A DNA stretch of 64,000 nucleotides from the NCBI GenBank assembly GCA_964527775.1, contig CAZGQS010000010.1:1-64000 (forward strand), written 5' to 3'. Source of the stretch: VMCP01 sp964527775. Lineage in GTDB: Bacteria; Bacteroidota; Bacteroidia; NS11-12g; UBA955. How positions within the stretch are numbered: the first letter of the stretch is position 1; every line of letters begins with the position of its first letter. The translations under genes and the position numbers were made by a program. The notes beneath the pieces were generated by a model. That model was not told the DNA's origin, made no database searches, and saw nothing but the letters and a program-made list of their open reading frames with translations. Shown here one piece after another: positions 43,781-51,794 of the stretch.

Positions 43781-44353
43781 TTATAACTTTGGTAGAAAAT
43801 ACCGTTTATAAATGGTCCAAATTCCCCATCCAATCAAAGCACCTAAAATTCCCCCGAAAAAAACATCACCCAAATAATGCCTACCTAAGTAAACTCTGGA
43901 ATAAGCAATAGCACTTGCGATGAAAATCATTAAGAAAAACAAGGGCTTTCTCCATTTTGGATCATCCACCAAAATCAAAATAATTAGTGGATATAAAGCG
44001 AAAGAATTCGCTGAATGACTGCTTACAAATCCAAAACTGTTGTGCCCCTGACCGTCAGGAAATCGGGCATGTAAATGTTCCTCATAAGCGGGCCTAACCC
44101 TTTTAAACGTAGGTTTAAACACTCTAGAGCTGATTGAATCTGCCAATCCAAAACTCAACAACATGGCTACAATAGGGATCAGAGCTTTCTTTCTGAATTT
44201 CCTCAATGCCGCAATGAGGGCCCATATATAGAGAAAAATAAAGGTCTTACTAGAACTCAATGCAATCATCAATGCGTCAAGGGCGTTCGAGGCCCACTCT
44301 TGATTGATCTTTATAAAAAATTGCTCATCAATACTTTGCAGAAAATCAAGCAT
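43781..44353 (-). CDS. PAP2-family membrane phosphatase
   Basis: Integral-membrane phosphatase of the PAP2 group (undecaprenyl pyrophosphate, phosphatidic acid or lipid A phosphatases). The 190-residue product has motif 1 KPTFKRVRP, motif 2 SSHSAN (SSH instead of the usual PSGH) and motif 3 SRVYLGRHYLGDV, plus about five membrane segments. The key Lys, Arg, two His and Asp are present. It starts 4 nt after the methyltransferase gene. Lipid phosphatase activity is likely, substrate unknown. Confidence 0.9.
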   Translation of the reverse strand: MLDFLQSIDEQFFIKINQEWASNALDALMIALSSSKTFIFLYIWALIAALRKFRKKALIPIVAMLLSFGLADSISSRVFKPTFKRVRPAYEEHLHARFPDGQGHNSFGFVSSHSANSFALYPLIILILVDDPKWRKPLFFLMIFIASAIAYSRVYLGRHYLGDVFFGGILGALIGWGIWTIYKRYFLPKL

Positions 44354-44357
44354 ACCC

Positions 44358-45098
44358 TTACTTCTTTTGCGATATTAAAATCAATCTTGGTGATGAATGT
44401 GGGTCAAAGTCATCTAACTTGTAATTTCCAAAGACTTGCTGAACTTCAAACCCCGCCTGTTCGTGCAAGAATTTCAATTCTTCTAAAGTGTAGGCTTTCA
44501 CCTTTTCCTGAAATTTGAGGGTATTCTGCCTGTCTATTACTTCAATATCTTTGAGTATCTGCCCTTGATGAAAATGCTTGATCCATGAATAATGCACTCC
44601 ATCAATTTCCGTTTTACCTTTGGATGGAAGTTCATTCAGGACGGGTTCAGCATTCAAATAATCTTGCACAAAATAGCCACCATCTGACAATGAATGGTAC
44701 ACATTTCTGAGACTGATTAAATCGTGTTCGCTCCTATCAAAATATCCAAAACTGGTAAAAAGATTGAAGGCCGCATCAAATGAGCCTTCATTTAGGGGCT
44801 CTCGCATATCGTGAACCTTAAATTGCAGCTCGTCTGAGGAATATATACTTGCTTCGTTTATGCTATTCTCAGATAGGTCAAATCCTAGAACTTTTAGCCC
44901 ATGTTCATGCAATACTCTACTGTGCCTACCTTTGCCACAGGCCACATCTAACACCCGTTGATGCGGTTGCAACTTAAGATACATGACCATGGTAGCAATA
45001 AACAAACGGGCCTCTTCGTCGTTTCGGTGTTGATACAACGCATGATAATATGCAGTATCAAACCAAGATTCGAACCATTGTTTTTGTTCCGTGTTCAT
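44358..45098 (-). CDS. Class I SAM-dependent methyltransferase
   Basis: A 246-residue methyltransferase with the SAM-binding motif I VLDVACGKGRHSRVLHEHG, the acidic end of beta-2 (VLGFDLS), and motif IV FDAAFNLFTSFGYFD. Substrate unknown. An ATG at 45098 lies 6 nt after a TAACTTTG box; a TTG further upstream is less likely. It is the first gene of a run with PAP2 and enoyl-CoA hydratase, and divergent from the ECF sigma gene with which it shares a 54-bp promoter region. Confidence 0.88.
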   Translation of the reverse strand: MNTEQKQWFESWFDTAYYHALYQHRNDEEARLFIATMVMYLKLQPHQRVLDVACGKGRHSRVLHEHGLKVLGFDLSENSINEASIYSSDELQFKVHDMREPLNEGSFDAAFNLFTSFGYFDRSEHDLISLRNVYHSLSDGGYFVQDYLNAEPVLNELPSKGKTEIDGVHYSWIKHFHQGQILKDIEVIDRQNTLKFQEKVKAYTLEELKFLHEQAGFEVQQVFGNYKLDDFDPHSSPRLILISQKK

Positions 45099-45104
45099 TT
45101 TCTT

Positions 45105-45112
45105 CAAAGTTA
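45105..45112 (-). promoter_or_regulatory. TAACTTTG -7 element of the methyltransferase gene
   Basis: Perfect TAnnTTTG match 6 nt before the ATG on the minus strand. It lies 1 bp from the -35-like box of the divergent ECF promoter. Confidence 0.45.
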
Positions 45113-45113
45113 T

Positions 45114-45141
45114 TGTAACTAATCGACCTAGCCAATCGTTT
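45114..45141 (+). promoter_or_regulatory. ECF-type promoter of the sigma/anti-sigma operon
   Basis: TGTAAC (45114-45119) and CGTTT (45137-45141) are separated by 17 nt, as in promoters read by many ECF sigma factors (AAC in -35, CGT in -10). It lies 12 nt before the ECF start codon, so autoregulation is likely (inference). Confidence 0.5.
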
Positions 45142-45152
45142 TATAAAAGAGA

Positions 45153-45641
45153 ATGGATTATAAAGAGTTCAACCGTATTGTGGAAGCACATAGCGATGCT
45201 CTTTATCGATTTGCTCTCAAAAATATCAAAGTCGCTGAAGATGCCCAAGAAATTGTCCAAACTGCATTCGAAAGATTATGGATTAACAGGAATACCGTTG
45301 ACCCGGAGAAGAGCAAAGCTTTTCTCTTCCGTGTGGCGTATAACTTCACCATCGATATGATTCGAAAACAGCGTAAAGAAGCAGATATGGAAACAACCAA
45401 ATTCAAGGAACCATCATCGGAGGGGGCGGACTTCAAAGACTTAAAGCGCGTTCTTGAACGTGCTCTTTCCAAACTCTCCGACATTCAGCGCAACGTGATA
45501 TTGCTCCGTGATTATGAAGGATACAGTTACCAAGAAATTGGAGATATTCTCAGCATTACCGAGGCCCAAGTAAAAATCAATATTTTCAGAGGAAGAAAAC
45601 AACTACGAGAACACCTAGGAAGAATGGAGGACTACCTATGA
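45153..45641 (+). CDS. ECF-family RNA polymerase sigma factor
   Basis: Alternative sigma factor of the extracytoplasmic-function type. The 162-residue product has region 2 (YRFALKNIKVAEDAQEIVQTAFERLW and the -10 recognition segment AFLFRVAYNFTIDMIRKQ) and region 4 (LSDIQRNVILLRDYEGYSYQEIGDILSITEAQVKINIFRGRKQLRE). Its gene overlaps the next one, probably encoding the anti-sigma factor. An ECF-type promoter is found just upstream. The regulon may include the gene at 46477. Confidence 0.93.
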   Translation: MDYKEFNRIVEAHSDALYRFALKNIKVAEDAQEIVQTAFERLWINRNTVDPEKSKAFLFRVAYNFTIDMIRKQRKEADMETTKFKEPSSEGADFKDLKRVLERALSKLSDIQRNVILLRDYEGYSYQEIGDILSITEAQVKINIFRGRKQLREHLGRMEDYL

Positions 45642-46474
45642 TGAACACACAGAACCACATCCCCGAAGAAATTCAATGGCAAATTTTTGAACTTTTGGAA
45701 GGCAATCTTACTGCTGAAGAAAGTGAAAAAACTCTCCATTTGATTGAATCTAATTCAGATTATCAAACTTTTTACCATGAATTAAGCCTCACCTATCTAA
45801 AGCCAGAACCGGCTGAATATCCAAATAAATCAGTGCTGCTAAAATCTTCTCCAAACACATTCAAAATTTGGAGAAATATATCCCTGCTAGTGAGCTCAGC
45901 CGCTGCTATTGCCATATTCCTACTAAACACATCAGAAACACCCCTTACAACAACCCATTCAATAACAACCTCACCACAGAAAACGGCTTCCGTTAATCAC
46001 GCTCACTCGACTGAATCTACCGTCAATATTACGGCACCAACTCAAGATAAAAAACTGAAAAATGCGACCCCCGAGACCCTCCGAAAAGACACTCAACCAG
46101 CAACATCGTCCGAAGTTGCTACTCAATTCGCGAAAGTGGATATCCCCAATAATAAACCCTTTAGAGTCATTCGCATCATGGAAGACCCTTCGAACGAGTT
46201 CACGTCCCCCAGCGGGGAAATAAACCCTGATAATTCCACAAATACCATTGACCCAGAAGTGCAAATTGTATACACGGGCTCTGACCGAAACACTTCAGAC
46301 GCATCTGAAACCTCTCAAACAGAGTTTCTTCTAGACATTGCCGAAAACCTTCGATACGGAAGATTACCCAAAATGAAATTGGTACCCAGAAGAAGACAAA
46401 ACCATTTAATACCACAAGTAGACATGCTAGTGGGAACTGAAACTCGATTTATTCAAACCACCTTAATTCAATAA
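45638..46474 (+). CDS. Probable membrane anti-sigma factor
   Basis: A 278-residue protein with a cytoplasmic N-terminal part of about 80 residues (IPEEIQWQIFELLEGNLTAEESEKTLHLIESNSDY, typical of Bacteroidota anti-sigma partners), one membrane segment (ISLLVSSAAAIAIFLL, about residues 89-104) and a Thr/Ser/Pro-rich exported part. No zinc-binding HxxxCxxC is seen. Identification rests on topology and on overlap with the ECF gene (ATGATG at the junction). The C-terminal segment RLPKMKLVPRR is conserved-looking but not understood. Confidence 0.72.
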   Translation: MMNTQNHIPEEIQWQIFELLEGNLTAEESEKTLHLIESNSDYQTFYHELSLTYLKPEPAEYPNKSVLLKSSPNTFKIWRNISLLVSSAAAIAIFLLNTSETPLTTTHSITTSPQKTASVNHAHSTESTVNITAPTQDKKLKNATPETLRKDTQPATSSEVATQFAKVDIPNNKPFRVIRIMEDPSNEFTSPSGEINPDNSTNTIDPEVQIVYTGSDRNTSDASETSQTEFLLDIAENLRYGRLPKMKLVPRRRQNHLIPQVDMLVGTETRFIQTTLIQ

Positions 46475-46476
46475 TC

Positions 46477-47583
46477 ATGAAAAACTTACATCATATTATC
46501 ATCTTGATTGGAGCCCTATTATCATTGAAACCAGTTTTGGCTCAAAAACAATCTCACCGCATCATTATTTACACGGACACCACCTATAGCTCATCTCAAT
46601 ATTGGAAGAAAAATGCTGATGCTTTAAAAGCTTGGGCAGACACCATTCAAAAATTAACAAAGTCAGACGATCCGAATATAGAAATTCCGCCGCCGGCCAT
46701 TTCAGGATTAGAAGATCTTTTTAATTTGGACGTAAATGTGTTGAGAAATCAAGATTCTACTGTTGTGAAACTCAAGGTCCGTAAAAAAGGAGACCGCTCC
46801 ACCGCTCGAATCCTTGAACTTGAGCAACTTACTGAAACGGCAGAGATTGACCAAGCTGCTGATTCTTCCTATACTCTTGAACTCGAAGAATCTCCCAAAG
46901 TTTTTGAATTCACCATAGACGAAGATCATCCCCTTAATCAACGTCGAAAAAGAAAGCCAGAATTGGTCATTACCAATTTGAGAATTCACGGGGGACATTT
47001 AATGTTGCAACCTCTAAATGGTTTTTCTACCACAGTTGTTAGACCTAACGAATTGACAGAACTTCAAAATGGAAAGTCATTAAATTTCTGCATTGATCAA
47101 AACTGGGGACTGAATTTATTGAAAGGGAAAATAAGATTTTGGTATGGACTATCATACTCAATCAACAATTACCGTTTCAGCAATTCACAAGTGTATTTAA
47201 CCCCAAATGAGCCTATTGCTAAATCTCAGTTTGCAGTTGAACCCCAGAAAAAATCGAAATTGGTATCTAACTACATTGGCATACCCATTTCGATCGGATT
47301 CCAAGACAAGGCAAACGACAATTATCGTTTCAAGTTAAATGTGGGCATTGAAGCTGGGTATCTTGTTAGAGCCCATACCAAAGTTGTCAATAATAACGAC
47401 CAAAAAATTAAAGTATTCGATGATTTCAACTTGAACAACTTTGTGGTTCAACCTACGGTTCATTTTCAATATGAAGACGTGGCCATTTTCGCAAAATACG
47501 CTTTAACTCCATTGTTCAAACCAAATCAAGGAGCTGATTATCAAAAGAATATGGTAATTGGTGTAGCTTTAAATTTAGATTGA
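46477..47583 (+). CDS. Outer-membrane beta-barrel-like protein of the ECF operon
   Basis: A 368-residue exported protein (signal IIILIGALLSLKPVLAQ|K) with a charged N-terminal half (TDTIQKLTKSDDPNIE; KLKVRKKGDRSTARILELEQL) and a C-terminal half of alternating beta strands consistent with a small porin-like barrel (NLRIHGGHLMLQPLNGF ... KIRFWYGLSYSINNYRF ... YIGIPISIGF ... MVIGVALNLD). No family is recognised with certainty. It lies 2 nt after the anti-sigma gene, so it may be both target and sensor component of the system. Confidence 0.7.
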   Translation: MKNLHHIIILIGALLSLKPVLAQKQSHRIIIYTDTTYSSSQYWKKNADALKAWADTIQKLTKSDDPNIEIPPPAISGLEDLFNLDVNVLRNQDSTVVKLKVRKKGDRSTARILELEQLTETAEIDQAADSSYTLELEESPKVFEFTIDEDHPLNQRRKRKPELVITNLRIHGGHLMLQPLNGFSTTVVRPNELTELQNGKSLNFCIDQNWGLNLLKGKIRFWYGLSYSINNYRFSNSQVYLTPNEPIAKSQFAVEPQKKSKLVSNYIGIPISIGFQDKANDNYRFKLNVGIEAGYLVRAHTKVVNNNDQKIKVFDDFNLNNFVVQPTVHFQYEDVAIFAKYALTPLFKPNQGADYQKNMVIGVALNLD

Positions 47584-47596
47584 TAAATCTCCGCAA

Positions 47597-47623
47597 TTGG
47601 ATGAACTTCTAGTTGTAAATTTG
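47597..47623 (+). promoter_or_regulatory. Housekeeping promoter of menB
   Basis: TTG (47597-47599), 16-nt spacer, TAAATTTG (47616-47623). The -7 box ends 4 nt before the menB ATG, so the transcript may have no leader. Confidence 0.6.
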
Positions 47624-47627
47624 CAAC

Positions 47628-48449
47628 ATGAGCCAAAGAAATTGGGAAACCATCAAAGACTATTCTGACATACTTTTCCAATTCCATGAAGGAATTGCCA
47701 AAATAACCATCAACCGCCCCGAAGTATACAATGCATTCCGTCCACAAACCGTGACCGACATGCTTGATGCTATGGATCATTGCCGTGAAAATCCACAAAT
47801 TTCTGTGGTGATTCTTACTGGCATTGGAGACAAAGCATTCTGTTCTGGCGGAGACCAAAACGTTAAGGGAATTGGCGGTTATGTAGATGATTCTGGTATT
47901 CCGCGTCTGAACGTTCTTGATTTACACAAGAAAATCAGATCGCTGCCCAAACCCGTGATTGCCATGGTCAATGGTTATGCTATTGGCGGGGGACATGTAT
48001 TGCACGTAGTTTGTGACTTGACCATCGCTGCTGACCATGCCAAATTTGGTCAAACTGGCCCTAAAGTGGGAAGTTTTGACGGCGGATTTGGAAGCAGTTA
48101 TTTAGCTCGACATGTAGGCCAAAAGAAAGCCCGCGAAATTTGGTTCTTATGCAGACAATATACTGCTGACGAATGCGAAAAAATGGGACTTGTCAACAAA
48201 GTGGTTCCTCTGGCCCAGCTCGAAGATGAAACCGTTGATTGGTGCAACACCATCATGGAACGCAGTCCTATGGCCATCAGAATGCTCAAACGCGCATTCA
48301 ACGCTGAATTAGACGGACAACACGGCCTTATGGAACTCGCCGGCGACGCCACTCTTCTTTATTACCTCACCGAAGAAGCCCAAGAAGGCAAACACGCATT
48401 CTTAGAAAAGCGCAAACCCGACTTCCAGAAATATCCGAAGTTTCCGTAG
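47628..48449 (+). CDS. menB: 1,4-dihydroxy-2-naphthoyl-CoA synthase (MenB)
   Basis: Crotonase-family enzyme that closes the second ring in menaquinone synthesis. The 273-residue product has GDKAFCSGGDQNVKG, GYAIGGGHVLHVVCDLTIA, the MenB signature KFGQTGPKVGSFDGGFGSSYLAR and a C-terminus ending KRKPDFQKYPKFP. These separate it from the enoyl-CoA hydratase at 42984. Other men genes are not in the window. Menaquinone fits the sdhCAB respiratory complex at 54314. It ends 3 nt before a heptad array. Confidence 0.95.
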   Translation: MSQRNWETIKDYSDILFQFHEGIAKITINRPEVYNAFRPQTVTDMLDAMDHCRENPQISVVILTGIGDKAFCSGGDQNVKGIGGYVDDSGIPRLNVLDLHKKIRSLPKPVIAMVNGYAIGGGHVLHVVCDLTIAADHAKFGQTGPKVGSFDGGFGSSYLARHVGQKKAREIWFLCRQYTADECEKMGLVNKVVPLAQLEDETVDWCNTIMERSPMAIRMLKRAFNAELDGQHGLMELAGDATLLYYLTEEAQEGKHAFLEKRKPDFQKYPKFP

Positions 48450-48452
48450 ATG

Positions 48453-48746
48453 GTGATCGGTAATCGGTGATCGGTGATTAGTCGTCAGCTCTCAGCCGTC
48501 AGCTCCCAGCAACGCCAAAGGCGCAAAGCAACGCGAAGCGTAAGTCTCTACGTCACAAAGTCTCCGGCGAAGCCGTCAGCCGTCAGCTCCCAGCTTCCAG
48601 CAACGCCAAAGGCGCAAAGCAACGCGAAGCGTAAGTCTCTACGTCACAAAGTCTCCGGCGAAGCCGTCGGCCGTCAGCCAAGGACCAAGTACCAAGGACC
48701 AAGGACCAAGGACTAAGGACCAAGGACTAAGGACCAAGGACTAAAG
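48453..48746. repeat. Heptanucleotide array between menB and an outer-membrane protein gene (42 words)
   Basis: This 298-bp gap holds no gene. It reads in one register as 42 consecutive 7-mers from GTGATCG/GTAATCG through GCTCTCA, GCCGTCA and GCAACGC to ACCAAGG/ACTAAGG, which ends at the stop codon on the other strand (48748). A 13-word (91-bp) block beginning GCAACGC at 48509 is repeated at 48600 and contains three mini-hairpins with A-rich loops: CGCCAAAGGCG, ACGCGAAGCGT and CGGCGAAGCCG. Confidence 0.93.
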
Positions 48747-48747
48747 A

Positions 48748-49533
48748 TCAAAACAAATAACTCACCGAAATAGAGCCTTGCAAAAGCTTGGCGTTCAGTT
48801 CTCTGCGGGCGATTGCGTAATCGTAAAAGTCTTGAGAATTGGTAGGTACATCTTCCGTTCCCAATTTGACATTTCCAGTTTGATATACGGTGAATCCAAA
48901 GCCGTAATGGGCGTTGATTCCTATTTCTTTGGTGATCATGCGTTTTACACCAAAATTTAAAGATGTAGCGATTGAAGTTAAACTGCCTGAGTATTTGGGA
49001 AAATTCATGCCCGCTGTCCAAACAACGTCTTCGCTGGTGGAAGAACAGTTTGATGCACTTAACTCTAGCCCTACATAAGAACCAAATGGCGCCATCGCTC
49101 CCTTTCGTTCACTGTAAAAACGGGCTTCTACGGCAACCTCGTTGACGTTGTAATTCAAGGTACCTGACTCCATGGAGATGCGTTGTATACCACCGAATGG
49201 TTCAACATAATAAATGCCATCGTAATCATCGCTTTCCACCACGTCATTGCGGTTACGGTAACTGAAGAGCCAAGAAAATCCTTGATTTTTGGCCATTTCA
49301 TAATCCACTCTAAATCCAGAATTTAAAAGCTTCGTTGTTTCGTTGCCGTTTCCAACCATCGCGCGAAGCAATCCACCTGTATGTAGACTGTAACCGACAG
49401 AAAATCCTTGTCGGGCGCCTAAAAATCCGGGGTTCGACTGCGAAAAAACATCCTCGGGAGCGAAAAACATCCCCGACAAAAAGCCCAATAAAAGGAAGCG
49501 TTTAACGGTTGCTTGGTAAATGTGAAATTTCAT
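48748..49533 (-). CDS. Predicted outer-membrane protein
   Basis: A 261-residue exported protein with a signal (FLLLGFLSGMFFAPEDVFSQ|S) and amphipathic beta strands with Gly/aromatic pattern typical of an outer-membrane barrel (GFSVGYSLHTGG; FRVDYEMAKNQGFSWLFSYR; GINAHYGFGFTVYQTG; LQGSISVSYLF at the C-terminus). Function unknown. The start at 49533 overlaps the end of the M48 peptidase gene by 32 nt, indicating an operon. Its stop codon touches the heptad array. Confidence 0.72.
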   Translation of the reverse strand: MKFHIYQATVKRFLLLGFLSGMFFAPEDVFSQSNPGFLGARQGFSVGYSLHTGGLLRAMVGNGNETTKLLNSGFRVDYEMAKNQGFSWLFSYRNRNDVVESDDYDGIYYVEPFGGIQRISMESGTLNYNVNEVAVEARFYSERKGAMAPFGSYVGLELSASNCSSTSEDVVWTAGMNFPKYSGSLTSIATSLNFGVKRMITKEIGINAHYGFGFTVYQTGNVKLGTEDVPTNSQDFYDYAIARRELNAKLLQGSISVSYLF

Positions 49534-51772
49534 AAAGTGTCTCATAAATTTGGGCCTTGTTGTAATCATCTATCATGCGATAATTCTTGCGTTTCACGCG
49601 GTTCATGACTGATCTTGAGGTACGCATATTATAAACCACCGTGGTTTCTTCGGTGTAATAATCAATTTTAAACTGGCTATAAAGGTAAATAGGTGTATAA
49701 ATGGGGAACATCAATGCGTATAAGAAGTCATTAACTAAAAAAGGGCGCTTGGTAGATTTATACTCATAACCTTCCCAACAAATGAGGGGTTCATTTTGGG
49801 TTTCCGCGAACTGATCTACAAATTGCGAGTAGAATAAAATCATTTCTTGAGTGTCGTTATTCAAGCGTTCTGTAAGCCAGTCGTTTAATTGACTATATTT
49901 AACCAATTGCTCGGTTTTGTAGCCCTCTCGGGCGATATTTTCAACGATTTCAGCTGATACTTGAGAATTTTTAATGACCCAATTCCAAGCTTTTAATAAT
50001 TCAATTTTCTTGGTTTCCTCACCAAAATAATTGCGTTTATTTACTCCACCAAAACTAGATGTAAAGTAACTAAAGTTGGGTTGTAACACAAAAATTTTCT
50101 GGGTTTCATTGAGGTTTTTTTGATACCTCTTCCGATTCACTTGATCTAACTCAGCCATTCTCTCGCGGAATCCCTTTCGCGGAGCTACTCCTTGAGTGCC
50201 CGAAGTGATTCTATTTGCCTCTATGTAATTGGCTATGTTTTTCTGTTTGAGTAAGTGATAAATAGAGCCGTAATGATAAGGTTTTACCCCAGGATTACTC
50301 GAAATTTGACCGGGTTTAACCAATCCACCGCTTGTAGTGGGTTGGGCTTCACTTTTCACAGATGAATCCAGACTAAATTTCAGATATTCATCAAGATTAA
50401 TTACGCCAATGGCTTGAGTGATATTCAACAATTTCACCCCCAATTGATCTATAAAAATATCAGAGGGATATCTATTTTTTTCTTCCAGAACAACTTTCAA
50501 TGCAAATGAATTCATTTCTTTTGCATCCAACTTTAGGAGCGCTGCGCTCAAAGGGCGCCAACCACCTCTATTGTCTAGAACTGAGCAACCATAGGCATTC
50601 AAATCTTTGAGCTTCCATCTATGTTCAGCCAAGGCATATGCATTCATGGCTTTTACTCTAGAGATAAATGGTGATGAACCATACAACAATTCAAAAACAC
50701 GGGTCAAATACAGGGACCTACCATGGTCACCCCTACGAACATATAGCAAGAGCAATTCGTATCTTGAAATTTTGCGAACCATTTCAAATTCCTCTTTAGA
50801 AAAGAGAAATTTCTTTTTTCCAGATAGATTTAGGCTTTTCACATCACCCTGCAATGCCATGATTCTTTTATCGAGGTTGGGATGAGAAGAATAAGCATCA
50901 TTCAATTCCTGTTCAGTGCGCTTACGGTCTTTCTTTTCAGCTTCTTCCAATAGTGAAGTAACACTTGACTTTAAATTTCCAGGAAAACGGTAATAACGAG
51001 TTTCAAAAGAATCAATACTCCATTGAGCCTCGAGAAAAGGATGATCTTGGTACTTTAAATTTTCAAACACATTGATGCCCTCAGAAAAGTCATATTCCGT
51101 TTCACGCAACATTTCAAAACCCTTTTTGTCAGCCTCTTCCTCTTGTCCTACATTGAACTTATAGAACGCTTTGATTCTCTCATCTAGATCTGAACCGCGG
51201 GAATAACCGCTAACATATTTGGCTTCTTTGTAGGCAATCAACGAGTGTTTAAGAATGTAATGCTGCAATTCATGTGCAAGAATCAGGGCCAACTGAGCTT
51301 CGTTATCTAGTCTAGCTAAAAGTCCCAAACTAACAAAAACCAATCCATGGTGGGTTACATAAGCATTGGGAACGTGAGAACGGAGCACAAAAAACTGCAC
51401 TTGACTTTGCAGTTCTGGTTTTGACGCCAAAACTTTAAGTCCTACTTTCTCTAGGTAATTTGTCATGGGATCTCCGTACAAAATTTGACCAGAAGTCAAG
51501 ATTTGATCTTCCAAAAAATTAGATTGTATGGCAAATTCCAATTCCCGTTTACGGTCTCTACCTGAAGATTTTGAAGATCTAATTCTTCGAACTTCCTCTT
51601 GAGCCTTAGCGCTTGATAATTTTTTTAGATTGTAAGGAACTTCCCCTGAACAATATAAGGGCTGATAATTATTAAAATCAATAGCCCCCGTCACCACTGC
51701 TTGCGCTGTAACGAAACCATTATAGCTTGCCAATAATAAAAATGAAGCAATAACCTTGCTGAAAGAATTCAT
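49502..51772 (-). CDS. M48 family metallopeptidase, exported
   Basis: A 756-residue protein with a signal peptide (VIASFLLLASYNGFVTAQ) and an N-terminal M48 peptidase domain: LILAHELQHYILKHSL supplies HExxH, and QEEEADKKGFEML supplies the third ligand Glu. The N-terminal domain resembles BepA-like periplasmic proteases. The long C-terminal half (about 400 residues) has no recognised domain; it includes helical stretches and a hydrophobic segment near 680. A role in outer-membrane quality control is inferred. It lies 22 nt after dnaJ on the same strand. Confidence 0.83.
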   Translation of the reverse strand: MNSFSKVIASFLLLASYNGFVTAQAVVTGAIDFNNYQPLYCSGEVPYNLKKLSSAKAQEEVRRIRSSKSSGRDRKRELEFAIQSNFLEDQILTSGQILYGDPMTNYLEKVGLKVLASKPELQSQVQFFVLRSHVPNAYVTHHGLVFVSLGLLARLDNEAQLALILAHELQHYILKHSLIAYKEAKYVSGYSRGSDLDERIKAFYKFNVGQEEEADKKGFEMLRETEYDFSEGINVFENLKYQDHPFLEAQWSIDSFETRYYRFPGNLKSSVTSLLEEAEKKDRKRTEQELNDAYSSHPNLDKRIMALQGDVKSLNLSGKKKFLFSKEEFEMVRKISRYELLLLYVRRGDHGRSLYLTRVFELLYGSSPFISRVKAMNAYALAEHRWKLKDLNAYGCSVLDNRGGWRPLSAALLKLDAKEMNSFALKVVLEEKNRYPSDIFIDQLGVKLLNITQAIGVINLDEYLKFSLDSSVKSEAQPTTSGGLVKPGQISSNPGVKPYHYGSIYHLLKQKNIANYIEANRITSGTQGVAPRKGFRERMAELDQVNRKRYQKNLNETQKIFVLQPNFSYFTSSFGGVNKRNYFGEETKKIELLKAWNWVIKNSQVSAEIVENIAREGYKTEQLVKYSQLNDWLTERLNNDTQEMILFYSQFVDQFAETQNEPLICWEGYEYKSTKRPFLVNDFLYALMFPIYTPIYLYSQFKIDYYTEETTVVYNMRTSRSVMNRVKRKNYRMIDDYNKAQIYETLYEISHLPSNR

Positions 51773-51794
51773 CGCAACAAAAATGCGACAAAAT

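Noticed and set aside
48474..48716. An 80-codon open frame within the heptad array
   Set aside because: It is composed entirely of repeat words and has no start context or family resemblance; it arises from the array's composition.
48453..48746. CRISPR-like regular repeats
   Set aside because: Units are 7 bp with no unique spacers, and no cas genes are nearby; the 91-bp duplication is a tandem repeat, not repeat-spacer structure.
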